From UBA917 sp964435085 (GTDB lineage: Bacteria > Patescibacteriota > Patescibacteriia > Patescibacteriales > Patescibacteriaceae), in NCBI GenBank assembly GCA_964435085.1, contig CAYSXQ010000001.1:1-64000 (forward strand): a stretch of 64,000 nt of DNA. The letters run 5' to 3'. Position numbers and translations under genes: made by a program. Shown here piece after piece: positions 38,096-46,433 of this stretch. Numbering within the stretch: the first letter of the stretch is position 1; the number at the start of each line of letters is the position of its first letter. Under the pieces are notes generated by a model. That model saw only the letters and a list, made by a program, of their open reading frames with translations. It was not told where the DNA came from and made no database searches.

Positions 38096-39889
38096 ATGAA
38101 AAAAATAAAACTATTGATACTGATGATGTCATTGTCTTTGCTGCCTGGTCTCGTTTTGGCTAGTGCTAGTGAGGGCGTGATTGATAAGACTCATCGTTAT
38201 GCTTGGAGTGATAAGATTGGTGCAATTGATATGTCTGGAGTAAAGGTCTTTGATGGTCAGTTGAAAGGTGTAGCGACGACGGTGTCTCTGGGAACTATTA
38301 GCTTTGATGATCCGTCTTTTAAGGTTTTGAACGATGGGGCTGGTAATTTGAGCGGTTCAGCTTATGGTTCCTTGACTGGCTTAATTAATTTTACTGGCGT
38401 GAAGATTGCTGTTGATGGTTATTTTGCTGGTGTGGCTGATGGTAGCTTCAGTGCTGGTAAAATTTATTTTGATTGTACTGCTAATGCAGCTTGTCCGAAT
38501 GCCTCAAGTGCTCGAGTGGCAACTGATTGGCGACCAGCGGCTAGTCGACAAGAGGTAGTAGTAACAAATACTATTGCTAAGGCAGCGGAAGCTAAAAATT
38601 ATTCAGCTTGTGATGGCCTTAATGATTATTTGAGTTACTCGCGTTGTGTGTCTGAAGTTGATGCTAAGCGTTCTCAGACTACAGCACTTGCTAGCGAAGA
38701 GCCAAAGAGTATTGATGGTGAGTATAGTATTAAGATCGGTGATGCTTCTGGTCTTGTTAACAAGACAACAGTGACCTTGTATTTGACGGCTGCAAAAGAG
38801 GCGGTGGATATGATTATTGCTCGTGATAACAACTTTGGTTTTGGTACCAAGCAAAAAGTTGCTAGTACGGCTACTTGGTCGATTGATGATGAGCAAGGAG
38901 TGCAAACGGTCTATGTTAAGTTTTATGATAAGAGTGGCATGCCGCTAAAGATCGTAGCTGCTACGGTAGCTTTGGATAAGCGTCAGGGTGATGCGGCTGC
39001 TGAAAAAGAGGCGAAGACAGCTTTTAAGTTGCTATATGGTCGAGCGCCGGGTAGCTCAGCGGTTGATTTAGAAGCTTTGAAAATTATGGCTTACGGTATG
39101 AGTGTTGAAGTGCCGCGAGACTTAGCTAAGGAAAAGTTGGCTTTGGCTCGTTTTGTGAAAGTTTATATGCACTCTCCGATTGCTGATCAGGAATGGAATA
39201 TGATTAAGGCTTATAGCTATGCCGAGGCAGTGGTTAAGGCAAGGTCTGGTGCTGTATCGACGGTGACAAAGACTGCTGATAGCTTGCCAACTAAATCTGA
39301 AGTAGTAGCGACGGTAGTGGAAAAAGATTGTCGTCCAAAGTCAAAACTATTAACCAACTTGGATTTGGGTAGTAAAGGCAAAGAGGTTATGGCTTTGCAA
39401 GATAGTTTGAAATGTCAGGGATTATTGGCTAGTAATTATAAGGTGACGGGTAATTATGATGCTGATACGGAAATGGCGGTCAGTGCTTTTCAAAAGCAAA
39501 ATAAGATTTTGTGTAAAAACGGTACTTATTGTGGCGGTATTGGTCCAACGACTCGTGATAAGTTGAATAAGCTCGCTGTGCTTAAGGTCGAGTCACCTAA
39601 AGTAGAATCGCCTAAGACAGAGGCTAAGACTGTGCTTGCAAAGACTGCGCTTAGTAGGAACCTAACTTTGAATATGACTGGTGAAGATGTTAGTCAATTA
39701 CAGACCTTCCTTGCTCGCGATAAGACTATTTATCCAGAGGCTTTGATAACTGGTAAATTTGGTCCTGCGACTGAGGCAGCGGTGAAGAGATTGCAAGCTA
39801 AACATGGCCTGAAGTGTAGTGATGGCACTGCTTGCGGTTATATCGGGCCTGCTAGTCGTAAGAAGATTAATGAATTAATGGCTGAGTAG
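38096..39889 (+). CDS. Exported protein with two peptidoglycan-binding domains
   Basis: 597 aa. The signal peptide (KLLILMMSLSLLPGLVLA-SA) is followed by a beta-rich region (25-160), a second beta domain (195-300), and a helical segment resembling DUF4214-like repeats (FKLLYGRAPGSSAVDLEAL). Two PG_binding_1 domains end the protein: LDLGSKGKEVMALQDSLKCQGLL with ALSAFQ-like QKQNKI, and LTLNMTGEDVSQLQTFLARD with LQAKHGLKC. Each closes with GGIGPTTRDKLNKL or GYIGPASRKKINEL. It should attach to the cell wall; the N-terminal function is unknown. Internal Cys pairs (CKNGTYC, CSDGTAC) may be disulfides. Confidence 0.85.
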   Translation: MKKIKLLILMMSLSLLPGLVLASASEGVIDKTHRYAWSDKIGAIDMSGVKVFDGQLKGVATTVSLGTISFDDPSFKVLNDGAGNLSGSAYGSLTGLINFTGVKIAVDGYFAGVADGSFSAGKIYFDCTANAACPNASSARVATDWRPAASRQEVVVTNTIAKAAEAKNYSACDGLNDYLSYSRCVSEVDAKRSQTTALASEEPKSIDGEYSIKIGDASGLVNKTTVTLYLTAAKEAVDMIIARDNNFGFGTKQKVASTATWSIDDEQGVQTVYVKFYDKSGMPLKIVAATVALDKRQGDAAAEKEAKTAFKLLYGRAPGSSAVDLEALKIMAYGMSVEVPRDLAKEKLALARFVKVYMHSPIADQEWNMIKAYSYAEAVVKARSGAVSTVTKTADSLPTKSEVVATVVEKDCRPKSKLLTNLDLGSKGKEVMALQDSLKCQGLLASNYKVTGNYDADTEMAVSAFQKQNKILCKNGTYCGGIGPTTRDKLNKLAVLKVESPKVESPKTEAKTVLAKTALSRNLTLNMTGEDVSQLQTFLARDKTIYPEALITGKFGPATEAAVKRLQAKHGLKCSDGTACGYIGPASRKKINELMAE

Positions 39890-39895
39890 GATGAT

Positions 39896-39928
39896 AAAAA
39901 AGCTTTCATTTGATTGAAAGCTTTTTTA
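39896..39928. terminator. Bidirectional terminator
   Basis: A6GCTTTCA (39896-39908) pairs with TGAAAGCT6 (39915-39927); shared by convergent genes ending at 39889 and 39930. Confidence 0.88.
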
Positions 39929-39929
39929 G

Positions 39930-40979
39930 TTATTGCCAATTAAGGATTATTTTATCAGGAGCTTTGCTGAGATTCAATTCTATGCTGGAGCTTGATGGTG
40001 AATAGTTTGAACTGATAAGGCTATTAGTTTGGTTTTTGATTGGATTTAAATTAGCTAGGTCGAGTGTGGTGATTTCCGGTGAGTTTATCTTTAGGTTGAT
40101 GTCGTTTGTTAGATTGAGTGTTAGAGTGTTGATATGGCCTTGAAAGTCTAAATTTTGTTTGACGCTTTGATTAGCTAGACTGAGGTTGATATCGGAGCCG
40201 TTGGTGCGTGCTTGTAAATTCTGGATAGAGAGATTTCTAAAGTTTAGGTCTAATTGACTGGCTCCACTGTTTAGGCTGAGATTGATTGGTAGATTGTTTG
40301 TTAGGGCTAAATCTAATTGACTGCGACTAGTTCCGGCTTGAGATTTTTGACTGACTGATTCGAGTTGGACTGATTGACTATTGTCAGTGGCTTGGGTGTT
40401 GATCAGGAGTTTGGCGTAATTACTGTTGAGTCCGCCGATAATTAATTTGTCGCTAGTGCCAGCTGAAATGTTGAGGTTACCTAATTGATGGACGATGTTA
40501 AGATTGGCAGTCTCAGTTAAGCTGAGCTTGTCGATATTGATAGGAAAGCTCTGTTCACTGCTAGGAGAGCTTAGATGCTTGTTGAATTGGTTGCTAGTTA
40601 GTTCTGGTTCAAGGCGGAGGGTGATTTTGTCGCTAATGAAGATGGCAGCGATGGTGAGGACTGTCATGGTGAAGATGCTACCGGTGACCAGACCAGTCCA
40701 GCCTTTGCCGCTGATGAAAGATAATCCGAAGAAGATGAGGATCATTGGCCAAAGTTGCCAGAGACTGAAATTCATATCTATTGGTAGCCAGCCGCTGTTT
40801 TGCGCAAGGTAGAGTAATCCAAGTACTACTAGGAAAAGTCCAAAGGAAAATTTGCCAAAGTCAAAATGCCAAGTGGCCTTTGGTTCTTCAACCCAGAGCG
40901 GTTCTAGTAAGGGAGCTTCAACTGCTTTGATTGCTTTTGTCGAATTTTTGCTTTTGAGTTTAGTTTTTTGTTTAGGCAT
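39930..40979 (-). CDS. LiaF-like membrane protein with beta-solenoid 'toast-rack' domain
   Basis: 349 aa. A basic N-terminus and conserved WVEEPKATWHFDFGKFSFG come first. Three to four hydrophobic segments follow (LFLVVLGLLYLAQNSGWLP, LWPMILIFFGLSFISG, GLVTGSIFTMTVLTIAAIFI), as in LiaI-LiaF/DUF5668 proteins. Residues 150-349 are rich in Asn, Ser, Leu with regular strands (LNLTNDINLKINSPEITTL), matching the DUF4097/DUF2154 adhesin-like solenoid. Proteins of this set sense or respond to envelope stress together with PspC. It is translated right after the PspC gene (1-bp gap), which supports that role. Confidence 0.75.
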   Translation of the reverse strand: MPKQKTKLKSKNSTKAIKAVEAPLLEPLWVEEPKATWHFDFGKFSFGLFLVVLGLLYLAQNSGWLPIDMNFSLWQLWPMILIFFGLSFISGKGWTGLVTGSIFTMTVLTIAAIFISDKITLRLEPELTSNQFNKHLSSPSSEQSFPINIDKLSLTETANLNIVHQLGNLNISAGTSDKLIIGGLNSNYAKLLINTQATDNSQSVQLESVSQKSQAGTSRSQLDLALTNNLPINLSLNSGASQLDLNFRNLSIQNLQARTNGSDINLSLANQSVKQNLDFQGHINTLTLNLTNDINLKINSPEITTLDLANLNPIKNQTNSLISSNYSPSSSSIELNLSKAPDKIILNWQ

Positions 40980-40980
40980 A

Positions 40981-41373
40981 TTATTCAGATTGTTTGAGAA
41001 TTAGGAGACAGCCAAAGGTGATGAGTAAGAAAGGGAAGATTAGTTCATTGCTGATTAGGCGCCAGGTCTGAGGTAGTAGGTTGTCGCTTAAAATAATTAT
41101 ACCTAGTCCGATGGCAATAAAGCCGAAAAGTTTTTTGCGTTTGAGTTTGGTGTTTGCTTGATGGACTGGATGAGGGTGCTTTTCGATAGGGATGACGATG
41201 CTCATGATAATATAGATGAGTAGTCCTGAGCCGCCGATGATAGTGAGGATGACGAAGGCGAGGCGGATGAGAGTGACATCGACAGAAAAATATTCAGCTA
41301 GGCCGCCGCAAACGCCAGTGAGAATTTTTTGATCATGAGAGCGATAGAGTTTTTTTATCGTTGGTTTTTTCAT
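40981..41373 (-). CDS. PspC domain membrane protein
   Basis: 130 aa from ATG 41373. The PspC domain is clear: KKLYRSHDQKILTGVCGGLAEYFSVDVTLIRL with the GVCGGLA-Y core, then FVILTIIGGSGLLIYIIMSIVIP. Two further hydrophobic helices follow (LFGFIAIGLGIIILS, LIFPFLLITFGCLLIL). PspC proteins take part in envelope-stress responses. The start is fixed by a TATAAT box 6 nt upstream, consistent with a leaderless mRNA. An in-frame ATG at 41391 lies upstream of that box. Operon with the LiaF-like gene. Confidence 0.9.
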   Translation of the reverse strand: MKKPTIKKLYRSHDQKILTGVCGGLAEYFSVDVTLIRLAFVILTIIGGSGLLIYIIMSIVIPIEKHPHPVHQANTKLKRKKLFGFIAIGLGIIILSDNLLPQTWRLISNELIFPFLLITFGCLLILKQSE

Positions 41374-41379
41374 GCGAGT

Positions 41380-41388
41380 ATTATAACA
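41380..41388 (-). promoter_or_regulatory. Extended -10 of the PspC/LiaF-like operon, leaderless arrangement
   Basis: TGTTATAAT on the minus strand, 6 nt before ATG 41373. Confidence 0.65.
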
Positions 41389-41442
41389 CAAAAAAAGGAA
41401 AAAGTTAAAAGAAGGTAGCTCTTTTTAATTTTAAATTTGATA

Positions 41443-42192
41443 TTAATCAATGTGTCGATGTTTCTTCTTGATGCTTTTGCGGGCGCGATGTTCGTGGAGG
41501 TAGCGTCGATTAGTAACGCGATGTTGTTTGTGAGCGAAATCTAATTCATACACTAGCGGTTCGCTATAAGCTATCTCTAATTCGGTAATAGCCTCGTCGG
41601 AAATATTGTCGAGATATTTAATGAGAGCACGTAGACTGTTGCCGTGAGCAGTGATGAGGATGTTTTGACCAGCTCTTAACCTAGGCTCTATTTCTTGAAG
41701 ATAATAAGGCAGGACTCGCTTATAGGTATCAGCAAGAGATTCGCTCCAGGGCATTTGGTTTTTGCTGAGTTCTTGATAGCGTGGATCGGCGATAAATTGT
41801 TGATAGAGGTGTTTGCTGATTTTGGGCGGTCTACTGCTATAAGAACGACGCCAGAGTGCGACTTGTTCGGCTCCGACCTGGCGGACCATTTGTTTTTTGC
41901 TGAGTCCTTGTAAGTCGCCGTAGTGTCTTTCGTTGAGTTGCCAAGCTTTGGTGACTGGCAGATAATACTGATTCATTTCAGCGGTGGCAAGATAGAGTGT
42001 TTTGATGGCGCGTGTAAGAACACTGGTGTAGCTGTGATCAAAAATTAATCCATGATCACGCATAATTTGACCGGCGTGCTTGGCTTGTCTGATACCGCGG
42101 CTAGACAAGTCAATATCAGTCCAGCCAGTGAAGAGGCCAGCTTGATTCCAGAGACTTTCGCCGTGACGTAATAGGACTAGTTTATTTTTCAT
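41443..42192 (-). CDS. gpmA: 2,3-bisphosphoglycerate-dependent phosphoglycerate mutase
   Basis: 249 aa from ATG 42192. LLRHGESLWNQAGLFTGWTDIDLS carries the phospho-histidine RHG motif. NERHYGDLQGLSK and TAHGNSLRAL hold the second His and other catalytic residues. YTSVLTRAIKTL and NQMPWSESLADTYKRVLPYY are typical of the dPGM family. It interconverts 3- and 2-phosphoglycerate in glycolysis. The C-terminus carries an extra basic tail (RKSIKKKHRHID). The start is fixed by the TATAAT box 6 nt upstream; the open frame before it overlaps repeat DNA. Confidence 0.94.
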   Translation of the reverse strand: MKNKLVLLRHGESLWNQAGLFTGWTDIDLSSRGIRQAKHAGQIMRDHGLIFDHSYTSVLTRAIKTLYLATAEMNQYYLPVTKAWQLNERHYGDLQGLSKKQMVRQVGAEQVALWRRSYSSRPPKISKHLYQQFIADPRYQELSKNQMPWSESLADTYKRVLPYYLQEIEPRLRAGQNILITAHGNSLRALIKYLDNISDEAITELEIAYSEPLVYELDFAHKQHRVTNRRYLHEHRARKSIKKKHRHID

Positions 42193-42198
42193 GTTGGT

Positions 42199-42207
42199 AT
42201 TATAACA
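42199..42207 (-). promoter_or_regulatory. Extended -10 of gpmA, leaderless arrangement
   Basis: TGTTATAAT on the minus strand, 6 nt before ATG 42192, the same layout as at 41380-41388. Confidence 0.65.
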
Positions 42208-42235
42208 TGAAAGAGCGTGGTTAAGAAGTTGCTTT

Positions 42236-42382
42236 AATTTCAAATTTAAAATTTAAAATTTCAAAATAAATTTTAATGATTTAATGTTTTAATTTCGAAA
42301 CATTTTCATATTTTGTTGTTTTGTAATTAAGATTTAGAATATTTGAAATTGTTTTTAAATTTGAAATTTTAAATTTGAAATT
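42236..42382. repeat. Inverted-repeat element, type A
   Basis: 147 bp. The left arm starts AATTTCAAATTTAAAATTTA and the right arm ends AAATTTGAAATT. The flank after the right arm is AGTCTA followed by a -35 box 8 nt away, as in the copy 10320-10459. Confidence 0.78.
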
Positions 42383-42390
42383 AGTCTAGT

Positions 42391-42419
42391 TTGTCAGCTA
42401 CCACCATTTATAGTATGCT
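42391..42419 (+). promoter_or_regulatory. Candidate promoter of the 42449 gene
   Basis: TTGTCA (42391-42396), 17-bp spacer, TATGCT (42414-42419). Confidence 0.4.
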
Positions 42420-42448
42420 GTGGAGACAATTAATTTATAGTCAATATT

Positions 42449-42820
42449 ATGATCGATCCACAAACTGTTTTTCAAAAAATTTCTAGCTTGAAACGTGAGC
42501 AAAAAGAGCTTAAAACTGCTTATCGCGATGCTCTGACTCATGATAAACATTACCAAGAGGCGGCTGAGGCTTTGAAGACTTTGCGTGAGAAGAAAGCAAC
42601 ATTGGAATCTAAAGTGCGCGGTGACTTTGGTCCAGAATTTCAGCGTATGGAAGAGCTTAAGCAGTCGATTAGTGATGAAGAGATGATGCTTTCAGATATC
42701 GCACTCTCTAGTGTGATGAAAGGTGAGAAGGTGGAATTATATGATGAGAACGAAGCGCAATACGAACCTATTTTGGCAGTGAAATTTAAGAAGACAAATA
42801 AATTTAAGGATAAAGAATAG
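42449..42820 (+). CDS. Small cytoplasmic coiled-coil protein
   Basis: 123 aa with no signal or membrane segment. Residues 10-95 form charged helices with heptad spacing (FQKISSLKREQKELKTAYRDAL and EAAEALKTLREKKATLESKV), two helices joined by a turn near KVRGDFGPEF. The C-terminus is basic (VKFKKTNKFKDKE). I know no function; such small helical-hairpin proteins are frequent in CPR genomes. Confidence 0.65.
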   Translation: MIDPQTVFQKISSLKREQKELKTAYRDALTHDKHYQEAAEALKTLREKKATLESKVRGDFGPEFQRMEELKQSISDEEMMLSDIALSSVMKGEKVELYDENEAQYEPILAVKFKKTNKFKDKE

Positions 42821-42847
42821 TGTTGCTATTTGCCTGGTAGAGAAAAG

Positions 42848-42877
42848 TTGGACGCAGGATGATAAATTTGGTATAAT
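42848..42877 (+). promoter_or_regulatory. Promoter of the Baseplate-J-like gene
   Basis: TTGGAC (42848-42853), 18-bp spacer, TATAAT (42872-42877) with TGG before it. GGAGG at 42899-42903 lies just before ATG 42907. Confidence 0.6.
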
Positions 42878-42906
42878 AATTTTATCTTAAATATCCTTGG
42901 AGGGCT

Positions 42907-44700
42907 ATGGTCAAATCTAAAGAACAGTTGTCAGCGAAAAGCGCAGCTAAAAAGAAAATTAAAACTCTCAAGAAAAGAGTGCCTGTTAAGGTTGTTGCAA
43001 AGACTAGTGTAAAAGTAAAGGCTAAGAAAAAGATGATTGGGGATGATGAGATTGATGATCTACTTCTTGATAATGAGTCTGAAGAGCAAGTACCGTTTAA
43101 GAAGAAAACTTCGCCTAGTCATGACGAGAGCTCTGGCTTGAACGAAGTCGAAGAAGAGGATGAAGAAGTTAGGTTGACTCCAAAAATTAGAGTTAATAAG
43201 TTGGCTGGCCGCGGCGGCGTTTTGCCTAATGATTATGTGGTGGCTATGCGTAATAAGCGTAGTTCTTATGTCGAAGACAGTGCTGATATGGTTGACGATG
43301 ATGAGCTTGAAGAAGATATTGATGAAGACGAAGCGCCAGTGGTTAGTGAAAAGAAAAAGACTGAAGCTAAGAAAGATCTACAGTTAGAGACTGATGAAGA
43401 TGATGACGCTATGATCATTGAGGCTGGAGACGGTCCTGATGAATTAGCTGATCTTTTGCCTCCAGATGAGATAATTGCTCCGGATAAATTAAAATTAGAC
43501 AAATCCTCTGCTCGCAAAGAATTGTCAGAGGAGACTGAGTTCGAGAGTGGATCTGAAGTGGATGAGCATAAGGCTCGTAGTGTGAGAATTTATAAAAGAA
43601 TTGCCGTAGGTTTTTCTGTTTTAGTTTTCATTATTTTGTTAGTTGTTTTGTATTTCGCTTTGGTTAAGGCGACTATTTCTATTGCTCTTAATGAACAAGT
43701 TATTAATGATCAGGTTGTGATTGCTGTTTATGATAGGCCGCAGGACTTTTCTTTGCCAGCTAAGTCGGTGAGAGGTTTGGTTAAGAATGTAGCAGTTGAA
43801 CAAAGTAAGCTTTATCAAGTTTCTGGTCATGATGTGATTGGTGAGGAGGTTGTTGGTCAGATTACTCTGTACAATAAATATAATAAGAGTCAGCCTTTGG
43901 TGGCTTCGACTCGTTTATTGTCGGCTTCGGGTAAATTATATCGTTTAAAGAACTCTGTGACGGTACCGGCTGGTGGTCAAGTTGTGGCTGATGTCTATGC
44001 TGATCAGGCGAAGCCAGAGATGGCTGTTGGAGCTGAGCTATTTACAATCCCTGGCCTCTGGGAGGGTTTGCAGGATAAGATTTACGGTCAGAGTCTTGAA
44101 GGGGCTATTAAATATCAGCAGAAGTTGCGCAGGATTATAGCGCAGGATGATATTGATAAGGCGCTTGCTGATTTGAAACAGGTTTTGAAAGATAAGGTGA
44201 AGGCTGACTTTGATAATACTTATAATGATTACGATTATAAGTTTTATAATCTAGATGAATTGAATTTGAAATTTGCGGTATCGGGTAAGGTTGGTGAAGA
44301 GAAGGATCAGTTGCCAGTGTCGATGAGTGGGACGGTTGAAGTAATAGCTTTCAATAGTGATCAGGCTCAGGATTTGGCTAAATTATCCTCAGCAGCGAAG
44401 TTGCCAGCTGGTCAGGATCTGCTTAATCTTGATACTAGTAATCTAAAGTACGAATTAACTAAGTTTGATCCAAATATGGTGATGGCTGAGGTTAATATGA
44501 CTTATGATATAAAGGCGAGAGCTAATAACAAGAATGAAATTGTCGATAAGAATAAGATTATTGGTCTATCTGAGGATCAGTTGAAGCAGTATTTGAGTAA
44601 TATTAAAGACATTAGGACTTATAATATTGAGTTTTATCCAGCTTTTATCAAGCAGGTACCGAGACTTACTGATCGGATTGAGGTGAAGGTGGTGGAGTAA
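42907..44700 (+). CDS. Single-pass membrane protein with Baseplate-J-like extracellular part
   Basis: 597 aa. The first 45 residues are Lys-rich, residues 45-230 strongly acidic (runs of Asp/Glu), so the cytoplasmic part is disordered. One membrane helix lies near residues 234-258 (VGFSVLVFIILLVVLYFALV). The outer part has VVGQITLYNKYNKSQPLVASTRLLSASGKLYRLKNSVTVPAGG, a pattern annotated as Baseplate J-like in many CPR genomes. Whether it has anything to do with phage-like baseplates is doubtful. The stop codon lies at the edge of an assembly gap, but the end is repeated intact on the other side, so the gene is complete. Confidence 0.72.
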   Translation: MVKSKEQLSAKSAAKKKIKTLKKRVPVKVVAKTSVKVKAKKKMIGDDEIDDLLLDNESEEQVPFKKKTSPSHDESSGLNEVEEEDEEVRLTPKIRVNKLAGRGGVLPNDYVVAMRNKRSSYVEDSADMVDDDELEEDIDEDEAPVVSEKKKTEAKKDLQLETDEDDDAMIIEAGDGPDELADLLPPDEIIAPDKLKLDKSSARKELSEETEFESGSEVDEHKARSVRIYKRIAVGFSVLVFIILLVVLYFALVKATISIALNEQVINDQVVIAVYDRPQDFSLPAKSVRGLVKNVAVEQSKLYQVSGHDVIGEEVVGQITLYNKYNKSQPLVASTRLLSASGKLYRLKNSVTVPAGGQVVADVYADQAKPEMAVGAELFTIPGLWEGLQDKIYGQSLEGAIKYQQKLRRIIAQDDIDKALADLKQVLKDKVKADFDNTYNDYDYKFYNLDELNLKFAVSGKVGEEKDQLPVSMSGTVEVIAFNSDQAQDLAKLSSAAKLPAGQDLLNLDTSNLKYELTKFDPNMVMAEVNMTYDIKARANNKNEIVDKNKIIGLSEDQLKQYLSNIKDIRTYNIEFYPAFIKQVPRLTDRIEVKVVE

Positions 44701-44800
44701 NNNNNNNNNNNNNNNNNNNNNNNNNNNNNNNNNNNNNNNNNNNNNNNNNNNNNNNNNNNNNNNNNNNNNNNNNNNNNNNNNNNNNNNNNNNNNNNNNNNN
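44701..44800. other. Assembly gap of 100 N, flanked by identical 55-mers
   Basis: 44646-44700 equals 44801-44855; the gap starts exactly after a stop codon. Confidence 0.9.
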
Positions 44801-44875
44801 TATCAAGCAGGTACCGAGACTTACTGATCGGATTGAGGTGAAGGTGGTGGAGTAAAGAAATTGCTAAAACAATAG

Positions 44876-44911
44876 AAAAAACGGCATATTATTGACAATA
44901 TGCTGTTTTTA
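44876..44911 (+). terminator. Terminator with -35 box in its loop
   Basis: GCATATT (44884-44890) pairs with AATATGC (44897-44903), extended by A-run/T-run pairs. The loop ATTGAC contributes to the -35 box at 44892-44897. Confidence 0.75.
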
Positions 44912-44920
44912 TGATATAAT
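44892..44920 (+). promoter_or_regulatory. Full-consensus promoter of the 44967 gene
   Basis: TTGACA (44892-44897), 17-bp spacer, TATAAT (44915-44920). An AGGAG Shine-Dalgarno site at 44956-44960 precedes ATG 44967. Confidence 0.85.
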
Positions 44921-44966
44921 CATAATTATAATTGTTCCTTTTATTTTAATATTTTAGGAGAGTGAA

Positions 44967-45428
44967 ATGAAAAAACATTATCAGATTAGCGGGGGGTTTG
45001 CGATATTTTTATCAATTGTTCGCTATCTGCTTTTGCTTGTCTCGTCGTATTTTCTTGTGGCTACTACGGATCTTTTATTTTTAAAAGAATTTGATTTTAG
45101 CTGGCAGACTGCGGTGATTGCATCGCTAATATCTATAATTGTAATGATTGTTGCTTATCATGCGCTTTCGTATGCATGTAGAAAAAATAACAAACAATTA
45201 TTTGTCTTATTTTTCTTATTGTTTTCGATTGTTGTTATGATTTTGCCGTTTTATTTAAGATATTATTTAGGTTATGACATAATGTCTATCGGCTGCAGAG
45301 AAATGTTTTTTTGGGGTTATATGACCTTTTATGTGTCGTTGACTTTGTTTGTGATAATAAGATATGGCCTTAGTGTTGCGCATGAAAAAACATTAATTGA
45401 TTCTATGCCATCCTTTAAAGATAGATAG
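44967..45428 (+). CDS. Small polytopic membrane protein
   Basis: 153 aa with four hydrophobic segments (FAIFLSIVRYLLLLVSSYFLV, AVIASLISIIVMIVAYHAL, LFVLFFLLFSIVVMILPFYL, MTFYVSLTLFVIIRYGL). Many aromatic and Tyr residues; no known family. It has its own consensus promoter, a proper Shine-Dalgarno site and its own terminator. The same layout holds for the next two genes. Confidence 0.68.
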   Translation: MKKHYQISGGFAIFLSIVRYLLLLVSSYFLVATTDLLFLKEFDFSWQTAVIASLISIIVMIVAYHALSYACRKNNKQLFVLFFLLFSIVVMILPFYLRYYLGYDIMSIGCREMFFWGYMTFYVSLTLFVIIRYGLSVAHEKTLIDSMPSFKDR

Positions 45429-45447
45429 ATAATTTAATGAAGATTTG

Positions 45448-45474
45448 AGCTAGTTGTAATGACTAGCTTTTTTA
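45448..45474 (+). terminator. Terminator, directly followed by a -35 box
   Basis: AGCTAGT (45448-45454) pairs with ACTAGCT (45462-45468), then T-rich sequence that runs into TTGACA at 45475. Confidence 0.75.
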
Positions 45475-45503
45475 TTGACATAATCTTGGTAGAGCTTCAG
45501 AAT
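45475..45503 (+). promoter_or_regulatory. Promoter of the desaturase gene
   Basis: TTGACA (45475-45480), 17-bp spacer, CAGAAT (45498-45503). Confidence 0.5.
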
Positions 45504-45555
45504 AGAGATTGTAATTGGTTCTTTTTATATTTATTTTTTTACTGGAGTTGCTGTG

Positions 45556-46410
45556 ATGAAGAATATCTTTACGTGGAGCCATGTTCCACTGTACTTTTTG
45601 CTCCTCATTGTTTTGCCAACGGTAGGCACTGCCTTAGCGCTGTACTTGTTGGTATTTGAGGGGATGATAGCTTGGAGTGATATCTTGATTTTCGCAGTGA
45701 TGTATGTGATTACGGAGTTGGGAGTGACGGTGGGCTATCACAGGATGCTCGTCCACCAAAGTTTCCAAACTAGTGGCGTGGTCAAGTTTATTTTCTTAAT
45801 GCTGGGTTCAATGACGATGCAGGGACCGGCGATAACTTGGGCAAGCAATCACTTGAAACATCATGCTTTTACTGATGATAACGAAGATCCGCATAGTCCG
45901 ACGATTAAGGGTTGGCTGCATGCGCATTTTGGCTGGATCTTTTCGATTACTAGTGATGAAGTCGAAGGGGCTCGGCAAGTCTTTGGTAAGAAATTTTTGC
46001 GAGATAAATTGGTGGTGTTCATGAACAAAACTTTTTTCTTGTGGGTGGTGCTCGGGTTTGTGATCTGCTACCTAGTCGGTGGTTGGACAGGGTTACTCTG
46101 GGGTGGCTTTGTCAGATTGTTTTTTACTTTGCATGTGACTTGGAGTGTAAATTCTATTTGTCATATGTTTGGTAGTAGGCTCTTTAATACTGCTGACGAA
46201 AGTCGTAATAACTTCTGGATCGGCTTACTGGCTATGGGCGAAGGTTGGCATAATAATCATCATGCTTTTCCGCGTTCGGCCTTTCATGGTATGCGTTGGT
46301 GGCAGATTGATTTTTCTGGCTATCTCATTCGAGTGATGGAAAGGTTGCATGTGGTTTGGAATGTATATCGTGTTCCTCGGAATGTGTTAGTTGAGAAAGC
46401 GGTAAAGTAA
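45556..46410 (+). CDS. Fatty-acid (acyl-CoA delta-9 type) desaturase
   Basis: 284 aa from ATG 45556, with GGAG 8 nt upstream. All three di-iron histidine boxes are present: GYHRMLVHQ (HxxxxH), SNHLKHHAFTDD (HxxHH) and GEGWHNNHHAFP (HxxHH), separated by pairs of membrane helices. The layout fits membrane desaturases of the stearoyl-CoA/OLE1 type that put a cis double bond into a saturated acyl chain using O2 and an electron donor. No ferredoxin or cytochrome b5 domain is attached. CPR bacteria generally lack fatty-acid synthesis, so the enzyme would have to act on acquired lipids, and it needs oxygen. It may be a late acquisition. Confidence 0.93.
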   Translation: MKNIFTWSHVPLYFLLLIVLPTVGTALALYLLVFEGMIAWSDILIFAVMYVITELGVTVGYHRMLVHQSFQTSGVVKFIFLMLGSMTMQGPAITWASNHLKHHAFTDDNEDPHSPTIKGWLHAHFGWIFSITSDEVEGARQVFGKKFLRDKLVVFMNKTFFLWVVLGFVICYLVGGWTGLLWGGFVRLFFTLHVTWSVNSICHMFGSRLFNTADESRNNFWIGLLAMGEGWHNNHHAFPRSAFHGMRWWQIDFSGYLIRVMERLHVVWNVYRVPRNVLVEKAVK

Positions 46411-46433
46411 AAATTGCTTTGCTGTAAAACTTC

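Noticed and set aside
42907..44700. Phage or contractile-injection baseplate component
   Set aside because: No other tail or baseplate genes are near, and the protein has a single membrane helix with a disordered cytoplasmic part; the Baseplate-J label is a remote similarity common in CPR membrane proteins.
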